From 73-13 sp035555435 (lineage in GTDB: Bacteria > Actinomycetota > Actinomycetes > Actinomycetales > Microbacteriaceae), in contig DATMGN010000016.1 in assembly GCA_035555435.1 (NCBI GenBank), positions 1 to 64,000 on the forward strand: 64,000 nucleotides of DNA. Direction: 5' to 3'. Made by a program: the position numbers and the translations under genes. Positions 37,790 to 46,693 of this stretch are shown here, piece after piece. Positions within the stretch are counted from its first letter, which is position 1, and every line of letters begins with the position of its first letter. The notes under the pieces were generated by a model. The model saw nothing but the letters and a program-made list of their open reading frames with translations. It was not told the DNA's origin and did not search any database.

Positions 37790-37812
37790 GTGCCGGCCTC
37801 CATCAACCTTCA

Positions 37813-37849
37813 ACCTCTAGTTGAGGTGTAATGTTCACCTCGGTAGAGG
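37813..37849 (-). promoter_or_regulatory. Two dyads upstream of ftsZ
   Basis: ACCTC-n5-GAGGT (37813-37827) and CCTC-n4-GAGG (37838-37849) stand 24-60 bp upstream of the ftsZ start. They are two similar inverted repeats on either side of an AT-rich TGTAATGTT. They could be an operator or mRNA hairpins controlling ftsZ. No binding protein is known to me. Confidence 0.35.
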
Positions 37850-37928
37850 ATTTCTGCGACCGAGAGTAAGTCGGTCCCCTGAGTTGCGGCCGACACCGGA
37901 CCCGCGTGTCGAAAAATCCCCGACCGGA

Positions 37929-38915
37929 TCACGCCGGACGGAAGATCCCGTTCGACGTCGCAGACACGTCGAAGGTCCCCGGCGCCTGCCCGAACGTCGC
38001 CTGGAGCACCTCGAGGAGCCGTACCTTGGTCGCCGAGTCGTCGGCGCTCCCCCACTTGACCGCCTGCGTGACCCCCGCGAGCGTGAGCCAGACGTCGTCG
38101 CGCGTCTTCGCCTGGATCGTGTCGAGCTGGCTGCGCAGACTGTCCGGCATCGCGAGCAGCACCTCGACCGCGGCGTCGAACGCCGGGTTCGGAAGCGTCG
38201 CCCCCGACTCCGTCACGAGCGGCACACCGGCGAGCCGCTCCGGCGAGCGCTCGACCGTGATCCCCGCCGCGTCGACGTAGAGGAAGTCGCCCGCGGGCGA
38301 AGCGATGCTGACGACCGGCTCACGCTCCGTCACATGCACGAGGATCGTGCCCGGCGGGATCGTCTCGGTCCGGTAGCTGCGGATGACGGGGAACTCCCGC
38401 AGCGCCGCGTCGATCCGCCCGTAGTCGATGAGCGCGAGCGGCGTGCCGAGCTGCTCCTCGATGACGCCGCGCACCGCGTCCGAGTCGACCCGCGAGGTCC
38501 CGTCGATCGCGACGGTGCGCAGCGACAGGATCGGCGAGAAGATCGCGACGAGGACGAGCGCGACGACGGTTCCCACCGTGCCGAGCGTGACGCCGACGGC
38601 GATGCGCCGAGCGCGCTGGCGGCGGGTGAAGCGCTTGACCTCCTGGCGCTCATAGCGGCGACGCTGCTTGGCGGCGGTGCGCGCCTCATGCCTCGCGGCG
38701 GCGGCCGCGCGCTTCGCGTCGCGCGCCGTCGTGTCCTTCGGGGGGCGGGACGCTCCGGCTCGCTGAGCTCGCCCAGGGGCCCGCACGGGACGCTCGACGG
38801 ACTTCGCTCGCTTCGCGGGTCGAGGAGATACGCGCGCCTCGCGCGCTCCTCGACCCGCGGGGGTCCGTCCGGGCTCCGGCTCCTTCGCCTTGTCGAATCC
38901 CTCAGGCCGTTTCAT
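37929..38915 (-). CDS. ftsQ: Cell division protein FtsQ
   Basis: A 328-residue bitopic protein. It has a long basic, disordered cytoplasmic region (about 1-105), one transmembrane helix at about 106-130, then a POTRA domain (LSLRTVAIDGTSRVDSDAVRGVIEEQLGTPL) and the FtsQ beta-domain. It links FtsL/FtsB to FtsZ assembly. The cytoplasmic region is unusually long. A REP-like palindrome (38814-38859) lies within its codons, encoding about residues 20-35. It overlaps murC by 14 bp. Confidence 0.92.
   Translation of the reverse strand: MKRPEGFDKAKEPEPGRTPAGRGAREARVSPRPAKRAKSVERPVRAPGRAQRAGASRPPKDTTARDAKRAAAAARHEARTAAKQRRRYERQEVKRFTRRQRARRIAVGVTLGTVGTVVALVLVAIFSPILSLRTVAIDGTSRVDSDAVRGVIEEQLGTPLALIDYGRIDAALREFPVIRSYRTETIPPGTILVHVTEREPVVSIASPAGDFLYVDAAGITVERSPERLAGVPLVTESGATLPNPAFDAAVEVLLAMPDSLRSQLDTIQAKTRDDVWLTLAGVTQAVKWGSADDSATKVRLLEVLQATFGQAPGTFDVSATSNGIFRPA
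38814..38859. repeat. REP-like palindrome inside ftsQ
   Basis: CGCGGGTCGAGGAG (38814-38827) and its exact inverse CTCCTCGACCCGCG (38846-38859) flank an 18-base GC-rich centre. The form is that of the TCGA...CGCG palindromes scattered between genes in Microbacteriaceae, here kept in frame within a coding sequence. A related element lies at 52308-52339. Confidence 0.6.
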
Positions 38916-40323
38916 CCGCCATGCCCCCGTGGCGGCGCAGCGACTCGACCAGCTGCGGAATGATCCGGTAGACGTCGCCGCAGGACAGCGTCATGACGAT
39001 GTCGCCCGGGCGGGCGAGCTCACCGACGCGCTCGGCCGCCGCCGCCCAGTCCGGGATGAAGTCGACCCGTGCCCGATCGGCGAAGCGGTCGGCGACGAGG
39101 GCACCGGTGACCCCCGGCTCGGGGTCCTCGCGCGCGCCGAAGACGTCGAGCACGACCGTGTGGTCGGCGAGGCGCTCGTAGGCCTCCGCGAACTCGCCGG
39201 CCATGAGCCGGGTCCGCGAGTACAGGTGCGGCTGGTGCACCGCGATGATGCGGCCGCCCTCGTCGAGCACCGATCGTGCCTGCGCGAGCGCCGCCCGGAC
39301 CTCCGTCGGATGGTGCGCGTAGTCGTCGTAGACGCGCACGCCGTCGACCGTGTCGTGCAGTTCGAAGCGGCGCTGCGTCCCCTCGAAGGCCTGAAGGCCC
39401 GCGATCGCCTCGGCGGGGCTCAGACCGAGCTCGATGAGGACGCCGTACGCGCCCGCCGCGTTGATCGCGTTGTGCCGGCCAGGCACGCGCAGTCGCACCC
39501 GGTGCTCCTCACCGCGGTGCGCGAGCGAGAACGCGACCGGCCCGGCCTCGGTGATGTCGCCGATGCGCACCTCGCCGGTGTCCTCGCCGAACCGCGTCGT
39601 GCTGGCCGGGTCGAGACCCGCGAGCTCGAGCACCCGGCGCGCGCCCGGATCGTCGACGCCGATCACGACGTGCTCACGCGCGCCGCGGACGAAGTGCGCG
39701 AACGCCGCATCGACCGCGGCCGCGCTGCCGTAATGATCGAGGTGGTCGGGGTCGACGTTCGTCACGAGCGCGACGGCGGTGTCGTAGAGCAGGAACGTCC
39801 CGTCGGACTCGTCCGCCTCGATGACCCAGAGCCGCGGGTCGCCATAGCCGGCGCTCGTCCCCGCGCCCTGGATGACGCCGCCGCTCACGAAGCTCGGGCG
39901 ACGCCCCGCGGCGCTCAGCGCCGTGACGACCATGCCGGTCGTCGTCGTCTTGCCGTGGGCGCCCGCGATCGCGACGACCCGCTCGCCGCGCACGAGCCAG
40001 GCGAGCGCCTGGGACCGGTGGAGCACCGGGATGCCGCGGCGCACCGCCTCGAGGTACTCGGGATTGTCCGGCCACAGCGCACCCGTGTAGACGAGCGCGT
40101 CGGCGTCGGCGAGGTTCGCCGCATCGTGGCCGATCGCGATCCGCGCCCCCGCGTCGCGCAGGGACTCTATCGCGGCGTTCTGCGACCGATCCGATCCGGA
40201 CACGCGATGCCCCGCATCGAGGAAGAGCTTCGCGATGCCGCTCATGCCGGAGCCGCCGATCCCCGTGAAGTGGACGGCGCCGAGCTCGTCCGGCAGCGGC
40301 ATCGAGAGGTCGGGCGTGATCAT
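38902..40323 (-). CDS. murC: UDP-N-acetylmuramate-L-alanine ligase
   Basis: A 473-residue cytosolic Mur ligase that adds L-alanine to UDP-MurNAc. Motifs: HFTGIGGSGMSGIAKLF (Rossmann), AGAHGKTTTTGMV (P-loop), EADESDGTFL and YDDYAHHPTEV. The start is the ATG at 40323. An open frame extends further but lacks family similarity. It follows murG by 11 bp. Confidence 0.97.
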   Translation of the reverse strand: MITPDLSMPLPDELGAVHFTGIGGSGMSGIAKLFLDAGHRVSGSDRSQNAAIESLRDAGARIAIGHDAANLADADALVYTGALWPDNPEYLEAVRRGIPVLHRSQALAWLVRGERVVAIAGAHGKTTTTGMVVTALSAAGRRPSFVSGGVIQGAGTSAGYGDPRLWVIEADESDGTFLLYDTAVALVTNVDPDHLDHYGSAAAVDAAFAHFVRGAREHVVIGVDDPGARRVLELAGLDPASTTRFGEDTGEVRIGDITEAGPVAFSLAHRGEEHRVRLRVPGRHNAINAAGAYGVLIELGLSPAEAIAGLQAFEGTQRRFELHDTVDGVRVYDDYAHHPTEVRAALAQARSVLDEGGRIIAVHQPHLYSRTRLMAGEFAEAYERLADHTVVLDVFGAREDPEPGVTGALVADRFADRARVDFIPDWAAAAERVGELARPGDIVMTLSCGDVYRIIPQLVESLRRHGGMADETA

Positions 40324-40334
40324 CGCAGACGACC

Positions 40335-41435
40335 CTACGTCCCCGGCGCTGCGCGTCGGATGAGCGCGAGCATGCGCTCGGTCGCGTCGGGGATGCCGAC
40401 CGAGGCCATGCGCTGCGCCATCCCGGCGACGCGCTCGGGCGCCGCGAGGAGCGGGAGCAGCTCGCGCTCGATCCACGGCGCGCTGAGCGCCGCGTCCGCG
40501 ACGAGGAGCGCGCCGCCGGCGGCGACCGACTCCGCGGCGTTGAGCCGCTGCTCGCCGTTGCCCGCGGCATAGGGGACGAAGACGGTCGGGATGCCGAGCG
40601 CGGTGAGCTCCGCGACCGTCGAGGTGCCCGCGCGCGACACCGCGACGTCGGCGGCGGCGAGCACGAGGTCCATCCGGTCCGCGTACTTGACGGGGTGGTA
40701 CCCGGCGACGTCGGCGCTGACCGCGTCCCGGTACTCACCGGTCAGATGCAGGATCTGCCAGCCCGCCGCCGTGACCGCGGGGGCGGCCGCGGCGACCGCG
40801 TCGTTGATGCGCTGCGCTCCGGACGAGCCTCCCGTGACGAGCAGCACGGGTCGCGCGGGATCGAGTCGGTAGAACGCGAGTCCCTCGGCTCGCGCGAGCG
40901 CGCGGGCCCCCGGCGCGGCGAGTCGCTCGATCTCGGGGCGCAACGGCATCCCGACGAACTCCGTGACGCCCTGGCGGGCGCGCAGCGGCGTGCCGCGGAA
41001 CGCGAGGCCGACGCCCGCGGCCCACCGCGCTCCGAGGCGGTTCGCGAAACCGGGGCGAGCGTTCGCCTCGTGGAGCACGATCGGCACCCGCATGCGATGG
41101 GCGGCCGAGTAGGCGGGCGCGGCGGCGTATCCGCCGACGCCGATCACGAGCTCGACCCCGCGCTCCGCGATGATGCGCTCGACCACGCGCACCGCACGGC
41201 GATAGCGCGCCGGGAAGCGGACCGCGGCGGGGCCGGGGCGTCGGGGGAACGGGAGCCGCTCGACCGTCAGCAGCTCGTAGCCGCGCGCGGGCACGAGCCG
41301 CGACTCGAGGCCCTCGGCGGTGCCGAGCACGAGCATCTCGTCCGAGGGCGCGCGCTCGCGCAGCCCGTCGGCGATCGCGAGCAGCGGGTTGACGTGACCG
41401 GCGGTCCCCCCGCCGGCCAGCAGGTGGACGGTCAT
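40335..41435 (-). CDS. murG: UDP-GlcNAc transferase MurG
   Basis: A 366-residue GT-B glycosyltransferase that makes lipid II from lipid I at the inner membrane face. It has the GGGTAGHVNPLLAIAD donor loop, GVGGYAAAPAYSAA, HEANARPGFANR and the UDP-binding VSRAGTSTVAELTALGIPTVFVP (the usual GA/GG is RAGTST). The ATG overlaps the ftsW stop (ATGA). Confidence 0.96.
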   Translation of the reverse strand: MTVHLLAGGGTAGHVNPLLAIADGLRERAPSDEMLVLGTAEGLESRLVPARGYELLTVERLPFPRRPGPAAVRFPARYRRAVRVVERIIAERGVELVIGVGGYAAAPAYSAAHRMRVPIVLHEANARPGFANRLGARWAAGVGLAFRGTPLRARQGVTEFVGMPLRPEIERLAAPGARALARAEGLAFYRLDPARPVLLVTGGSSGAQRINDAVAAAAPAVTAAGWQILHLTGEYRDAVSADVAGYHPVKYADRMDLVLAAADVAVSRAGTSTVAELTALGIPTVFVPYAAGNGEQRLNAAESVAAGGALLVADAALSAPWIERELLPLLAAPERVAGMAQRMASVGIPDATERMLALIRRAAPGT

Positions 41436-42685
41436 CGCCGCCGGGCCGGCGGGCCGGACGGCATGCCGGACCTCTCGGCGTCGAGGGTCTCCTGGCGCGC
41501 GAGCGAGAGCACGACGCCGATCGCGAGCAGCACCGCGATGAGCGAGGAGCCGCCGGAGGAGATGAGCGGGAGCGGGACGCCGAGGACCGGCAGCAGGCCG
41601 AGCACGACGCCGATGTTGACGAACGCCTGGCCGACGACCCACACGAGCACGCCGCCCGTGACGATCCGCGTCATCGACATCCGCGCGCGGCGCATGATCC
41701 GCACGAGCACGATCGCCATGAGCGCGTAGAGCACGAGCACGACGAGCGCGCCGACGAGCCCGAGCTCCTCGCCGATGATCGCGAAGATGAAGTCGTTGTC
41801 CGCCTCCGGCAGCCAGTTCCACTTCGCCCGAGAGTTGCCGAGGCCCACGCCGAGCACCCCGCCCGACGCGAGCGCCCACATCCCGTGCTGCGGCTGCCAG
41901 CAGTAGCCCGAGTAATCGGCGTCGGTGCAGCCCTGCAGCCAGGTGTTGATGCGGCTCATGCGGTTGGGACTCGCGATCGCGAAGACGAGCGCGATGAGCG
42001 CGATCCCGAGGGCGCCGACCGCGAGGTGGCGCAGTCGCGCGCCGGCGAAGAACGCGCAGCCGAACACGATGAGCAGCATGATCGCCGCGGTGCCGAGGTC
42101 GGAACCGGCGAGCACGAGGCCGATCGCGACGCCCGCGACCGGGCCGACCGGCAGGAGCAGGCGTCGCCAGTCCCCGAGCTCGTCCCTGCGCGCGCCGAGG
42201 ATCGCGCCGATCCAGATGATGAGCGCGAGCTTGACGAACTCCGACGGCTGGATCGAGACCCCGCCGATGTAGACCCAGTTGCGGTTGCCGCCGCCCGAAC
42301 CGCCGAGCCCCGGAACGAAGACGAGCAGCTGCAGCACGATCGTGACGATGAGCGCGGGCCGCGCCCAGCGCTGCCAGAAGACCGCCGGGAGGCGTCCGAC
42401 GAGGAGCATCGCGGGCACGGCGATCGCGGCGAAGATCGCCTGGCGAAGCACGCGTCCGAAGGGGTCGCCCGTCGCCGACTGCTCCTCGACGCTCGAGGCG
42501 CTGAGCACCATGACGAGGCCGAAGACGACGAGGAAGAGCGTCGTGCCGATGAGCAGCAGCGAGTCGCGGTTCTCCGGGGAGAACATCCGCGACAGCGGGA
42601 CGACCGCCGCGAAGCCGTGGCGCTCCGAGCCTTTCGCGGGCCGCTCAGGCGGGGTCGATCGGGAGGGCGGGCGGAGTGTCGTCAT
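41432..42685 (-). CDS. ftsW: SEDS peptidoglycan polymerase FtsW
   Basis: A 417-residue protein with about ten transmembrane helices, the septal glycan polymerase that works with FtsI. Family blocks: GLVMVLSASSVE, QPSEFVKLALIIW, GSDLGTAAIMLLIVFG, PEADNDFIFAIIGEELGLVGAL and GVPLPLISSGGSS. The ATG at 42685 is chosen because GGAGGT stands 7 nt upstream. The frame overlaps the murD end by 41 bp. Confidence 0.96.
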   Translation of the reverse strand: MTTLRPPSRSTPPERPAKGSERHGFAAVVPLSRMFSPENRDSLLLIGTTLFLVVFGLVMVLSASSVEEQSATGDPFGRVLRQAIFAAIAVPAMLLVGRLPAVFWQRWARPALIVTIVLQLLVFVPGLGGSGGGNRNWVYIGGVSIQPSEFVKLALIIWIGAILGARRDELGDWRRLLLPVGPVAGVAIGLVLAGSDLGTAAIMLLIVFGCAFFAGARLRHLAVGALGIALIALVFAIASPNRMSRINTWLQGCTDADYSGYCWQPQHGMWALASGGVLGVGLGNSRAKWNWLPEADNDFIFAIIGEELGLVGALVVLVLYALMAIVLVRIMRRARMSMTRIVTGGVLVWVVGQAFVNIGVVLGLLPVLGVPLPLISSGGSSLIAVLLAIGVVLSLARQETLDAERSGMPSGPPARRR

Positions 42686-44183
42686 CCGTCGCACCTCCGA
42701 GCCTCTGTCTCACCGCGTCCGCGAACCTGCGCCCGCGGTCCGCGTAATCCGCGAACTGGTCCATCGACGCGGCGGCCGGCGACAGGAGGACGGCGTCACC
42801 CGGTCGGGCTGCACCGGCCGCCAGCCGGACGGCCTCCGGCATCACGCCGCCATCCTCCCCCGGGATGACCTCGAGGACCTCGACTCCCGGGGCGTGTCGC
42901 GTGAGCGCGGCGAGCACCGGTTCGCGCTCGGACCCGATCACGACGGCGGCGCGCAGCCGCCCCGCGTGCGCCGCGACGAGCGGCCCCACGTCGACGCCCT
43001 TGAGGAGTCCGCCCAGGATCCACACGACCGATGGCCGCGCCTTGAGCGCGGCGTCGGCGGCGTGCGGGTTCGTCGCCTTGGAGTCGTCGACCCAGGTGAC
43101 CCCGTCGGCGATCGCGACGACCTCGGTGCGATGCGGGTCGAGCCGGAAGCTGCCGAGCGCGTCGTGGACCTGCTCGACGGAGACGCCCGCCGCGCGCGCG
43201 AGCGCGGTCGCGGCGAGCACGTTCGCGACGAGGTGCGGCGCGTCGATCCCGTGGCCGGCGAGCTCAGCGAGCGTCGTGACCTCGAGCGCGCGGTGATGGC
43301 GGTCGTCGAGGAACGCGCGGTCGACGACGATGCCGTCGACGATCCCGAACTCGCTCGGCCCGGGCGAGCCCAGGTCGAAGCCGATCGCCCGGCAGCCCTC
43401 CTCGACATCCGCGTCCTCGACCATCCGGATCGTCGCGGGCTCCGCGCGGTTGTACACGGCCGCGACGCGCGCGTTCGCGTAGACGCGTCCCTTCGCCGAC
43501 TCGTAGGCCGCCCGGGATCCGTGCCAATCGAGGTGATCGTCCGCCACATTGAGGCAGACCGCCGCGAGCGGGCGGAGCGCACCCGGACCGACGAGCGGCA
43601 GCCAATGCAGCTGATAGCTCGAGAGCTCCACGACGAGGACGTCGAAGCCCTCCGGCCGGCGCACCGCGTCGAGCACCGGGACGCCGATGTTGCCGACCTC
43701 GGCGGCCCGCAGGTCGGCGCCGCGCAGCAGGTGTCCCGCCAGCCGGGTCGTCGTCGTCTTCCCGTTCGTGCCGGTCACGAGGATCCAGTCGGCGGCCTCC
43801 ACCTTGTCGCGTACCCGCCAGGCGAGCTCGATGTCCCCCCACATCGCCACGCCCTCGGCCGCGAGCCGCTCGATGAGCGGGTGGTCGGGGTGATAGCCGG
43901 GCGAGACGATCACGAGGTCCGGGGAGAACGCGGTGAGCTCGGCTGGGAGCTCGTCCCTCGCGTTCTGCAGGATGAAGCGCACGTCGAGGACCTCGAGGAT
44001 CGCCTCGCGGTCCGCATCCGGCCGCTCGGCGACGACGACGACCTCGCAGCCGAGCTCTGCGAGCGTGTCGGCGGCGGCGAACCCCGTCGCGCCGAGCCCG
44101 AGGACGGCGACGCGCAGCCCGCGCCAGTCGGCGTGCCACGACGTCAGGTCGTCGAGGCGACTCACGAGTTCCTCGTGATCCAT
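42645..44183 (-). CDS. murD: UDP-MurNAc-L-alanine:D-glutamate ligase
   Basis: A 512-residue Mur ligase that adds D-glutamate. Motifs: VAVLGLGATGFAAADTL, VTGTNGKTTTTRL P-loop, NVADDHLDWHG and WVDDSKATNPHAADAAL. It overlaps the mraY end by 22 bp; ATG at 44183. The frame is open well upstream, but only the portion from MDHEEL onward matches MurD. Confidence 0.96.
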   Translation of the reverse strand: MDHEELVSRLDDLTSWHADWRGLRVAVLGLGATGFAAADTLAELGCEVVVVAERPDADREAILEVLDVRFILQNARDELPAELTAFSPDLVIVSPGYHPDHPLIERLAAEGVAMWGDIELAWRVRDKVEAADWILVTGTNGKTTTTRLAGHLLRGADLRAAEVGNIGVPVLDAVRRPEGFDVLVVELSSYQLHWLPLVGPGALRPLAAVCLNVADDHLDWHGSRAAYESAKGRVYANARVAAVYNRAEPATIRMVEDADVEEGCRAIGFDLGSPGPSEFGIVDGIVVDRAFLDDRHHRALEVTTLAELAGHGIDAPHLVANVLAATALARAAGVSVEQVHDALGSFRLDPHRTEVVAIADGVTWVDDSKATNPHAADAALKARPSVVWILGGLLKGVDVGPLVAAHAGRLRAAVVIGSEREPVLAALTRHAPGVEVLEVIPGEDGGVMPEAVRLAAGAARPGDAVLLSPAAASMDQFADYADRGRRFADAVRQRLGGATDDDTPPALPIDPA

Positions 44184-45265
44184 TCGAGGTAGAACAGCCC
44201 GACCGCGGCGGCGACGAAGAGGGCGGAGATGATCCAGAAGCGCACGACGACCGTGACCTCGCCCCAGCCGAGCATCTCGAAGTGGTGATGCAGCGGGCTC
44301 GCGCGCAGGATGCGCTTGCCGCGGGTGATCTTGAAGTAGGTGCGCTGCATGATGACCGAGCCCGCCTCGATGACGAACAGGCCGCCGACGAGGACGAGGA
44401 GCAGTTCGGTGCGGCTCAGGATCGCGAGGGCCGCCATGGCGCCGCCGAGCCCGAGGGATCCGGTGTCGCCCATGAAGATCTTGGCGGGCGAGGTGTTCCA
44501 CCACAGGAAGCCGAGCAGCGATCCGGTGATCGCGGCCGCGACGATCGCGAGGTCGAGCGGGTCGCGGACCATGTAGCAGGTCGCGGCGACGTCGAGATCG
44601 AGCCGGGGGCTGAAGCACCACTGGTTGAACTGCCAGAAGCCGATGACGATGTACGCGATGAAGGCGAAGATCGAGGAGCCGGCCGCGAGGCCGTCGAGGC
44701 CGTCGGTCAGGTTGACGCCGTTGGAGGTCGCGACGACGAGGAACGTCACCCAGACGGCGAACAGGATGCCGCCGATCACGAGGCCCCAGGTCGCGAGGTC
44801 GAGCCACGGGATGTCGCGGACGGCGGAGATCTGGTACGACGCCGGCGTCAGGCCGTGCTCGTCGGGGAAGTTGAGCGCGAGCGCCGCGAAGCCGCCCGCG
44901 ACGATGACCTGGCCGACGATCTTCTGCCACGGCACGAGCCCGAGGCTGCGCCGCTTGTGCGTCTTCATGAAGTCGTCGATGAAGCCGATGAGCGCGAGCC
45001 CGCACATCAGGTAGAGGACGAGCGCGCCCGACATCGAGGGCTGCTCCCCCGCGATCCAGTAGCCGACGAGGTAGCCGAAGACCGCGCCGGTGATGAAGAC
45101 GATGCCGCCCATCGTGGGCGTGCCGCGCTTGACCTCGTGCGTGCGGGGCCCGTCCGCGTTGATGTACTGGCCCCAGCCGATCCGCTTGAACAGGCGCGTG
45201 AACAGCGGCGTGAGGAAGAGCGTGAAGAGGAGCGAGAGACCCGCCGACATGAGCAGCGCGATCAC
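44162..45265 (-). CDS. mraY: Phospho-MurNAc-pentapeptide transferase
   Basis: A 367-residue, ten-helix integral membrane enzyme that makes lipid I. Motifs: GTPTMGGIVFI, DDFMKTHKRRSLGL, NLTDGLDGLAAGSS, FMGDTGSLGLGGAMA and the SPLHHHFEMLGW tail loop. The GTG overlaps the murF stop by 4 bp. Confidence 0.97.
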   Translation of the reverse strand: MIALLMSAGLSLLFTLFLTPLFTRLFKRIGWGQYINADGPRTHEVKRGTPTMGGIVFITGAVFGYLVGYWIAGEQPSMSGALVLYLMCGLALIGFIDDFMKTHKRRSLGLVPWQKIVGQVIVAGGFAALALNFPDEHGLTPASYQISAVRDIPWLDLATWGLVIGGILFAVWVTFLVVATSNGVNLTDGLDGLAAGSSIFAFIAYIVIGFWQFNQWCFSPRLDLDVAATCYMVRDPLDLAIVAAAITGSLLGFLWWNTSPAKIFMGDTGSLGLGGAMAALAILSRTELLLVLVGGLFVIEAGSVIMQRTYFKITRGKRILRASPLHHHFEMLGWGEVTVVVRFWIISALFVAAAVGLFYLEWITRNS

Positions 45266-46689
45266 GACGTGGCCCCCTCGGCGTTCGTCCGCCCGGCGAT
45301 CCGGTCGCCGACGTGTCGGAGTCCCGCGGACTTCGACGACTTCACGAGGACGACGTCCCCGGCTCGCAGCAGCGCACGGACAGCATCGTAGGCCGCCTCA
45401 TTCGTCTCGACGAACAGCGCCTCCTCGCCCCACGACCCTTCGTGCTGGGCGCCGAGGTGCATCGCGCGGGCGCGCTCCCCGACCACCACGAGGCGATCGA
45501 TGTTGAGTCGGACGGCGAGCCGGCCGATGCGATCGTGCGCCTCGGTCGCGTGCGGCCCAAGCTCCGCCATCTCGCCGAGCACGGCGATCGCGCGTCGACT
45601 CGGGGTCTGGTCTCGTGTCAGCTCGGCGAGCGAGCGCAGCGCCGCGGCCATCGACTCGGGGCTCGCGTTGTAGGCGTCGTTGATGACGACGACGCCGTCG
45701 GGCGCCTCCAGCACCTCCATCCGCCACTGCTCGGCGCGCACCATCGCCTCCAGGGCGGGGACGGAGCGCTCGGGGCCCACGCCGACGGCGTCGGCGGCCG
45801 CGATCGCGGCGAGCGCGTTCATGACGTGGTGCTCGCCGAGGATGCGCAGGCGCACCTCGCGGTGGTCGCCGCCGTGGAGGAGCGTGAACGCCGTGCCGTC
45901 GAGGGTCACCCGGATGCCGTCGGCGAGCCAGTCCTCGGGATCGGGAGCGCCGTCACGCAGCCCGAAGCGCCGCACGCGCGCGGCCGTCGGCATCCCGGCG
46001 ACCCGCGGGTCATCGCGATTGAGCACGGCGGTCGCCTCGCCGGGCAGATCGCGCACGAGCTCGCCCTTGGCGATGGCGATCCGCTCCTGGCTCCCGAACT
46101 TGCCGATGTGCGCGGTCCCCACCTTGAGCACGATCCCGACGTCGGGCGGGGCGAGGCGAGCGAGCTTCTCGATGTCGCCGACCGCGTCGGCGCCGAGCTC
46201 CGCGATGAGGAAGCGCGTGCTCGGCCTCACCCGGAGCATCGTGACGGGCGCACCCACCTCGTTGTTGAAGGAGCCCTCCGGCGCGACGGTCTCGCCCGCG
46301 GTGCTCAGGATGTCGCGGAGCATGTTCTTCGTCGTGGTCTTGCCGTTGGATCCGGTCACGGCGACGACACGCAGGTCGCCTTGACTGCGGACCCGGGCGA
46401 CGACCGCGCGCGCGAGCTCGCCGAGCGCGGCGAGTGCGTCGGCGACGAGGACGACCGGCACGTCGAGCTCGATCGGCTGCTGCGCGACGACGAGGGTCGC
46501 GCCGGCGGAGGCCGCGGCCGATGCGAATCGTGCGCCATCCGTCGTCTCGCCCGGCAGCGCGAAGAACACGTCGCCGTCGCCGACGAGTCGCGAATCGGTC
46601 TGGGCCTCGCCCGTGACGAGGGCGTCGCCGCTGCCGCGCAGCTCGCCCTGGACGATGTCGGCCACCTCGGCCGCGGTCAGCCGGATCAA
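45262..46689 (-). CDS. murF: UDP-MurNAc-tripeptide:D-Ala-D-Ala ligase
   Basis: A 475-residue Mur ligase that adds D-Ala-D-Ala. Motifs: VTGSNGKTTTKNML, EGSFNNEVGAPVTML, AELGADAVGDIEKLA and VINDAYNASPESM (typical of MurF, not MurE). No ATG or GTG fits; a TTG at 46689, 4 bp after the ftsI stop, gives the family N-terminus (MIRLTAAEVADIV). murE, normally between ftsI and murF, is missing. Confidence 0.95.
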   Translation of the reverse strand: MIRLTAAEVADIVQGELRGSGDALVTGEAQTDSRLVGDGDVFFALPGETTDGARFASAAASAGATLVVAQQPIELDVPVVLVADALAALGELARAVVARVRSQGDLRVVAVTGSNGKTTTKNMLRDILSTAGETVAPEGSFNNEVGAPVTMLRVRPSTRFLIAELGADAVGDIEKLARLAPPDVGIVLKVGTAHIGKFGSQERIAIAKGELVRDLPGEATAVLNRDDPRVAGMPTAARVRRFGLRDGAPDPEDWLADGIRVTLDGTAFTLLHGGDHREVRLRILGEHHVMNALAAIAAADAVGVGPERSVPALEAMVRAEQWRMEVLEAPDGVVVINDAYNASPESMAAALRSLAELTRDQTPSRRAIAVLGEMAELGPHATEAHDRIGRLAVRLNIDRLVVVGERARAMHLGAQHEGSWGEEALFVETNEAAYDAVRALLRAGDVVLVKSSKSAGLRHVGDRIAGRTNAEGATS

Positions 46690-46693
46690 CGCA

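Noticed and set aside
42645..45005. A single 786-codon frame covering murD and part of mraY
   Set aside because: Only the part from 44183 matches MurD. The upstream extension is out of frame with mraY, which is clearly coding there.
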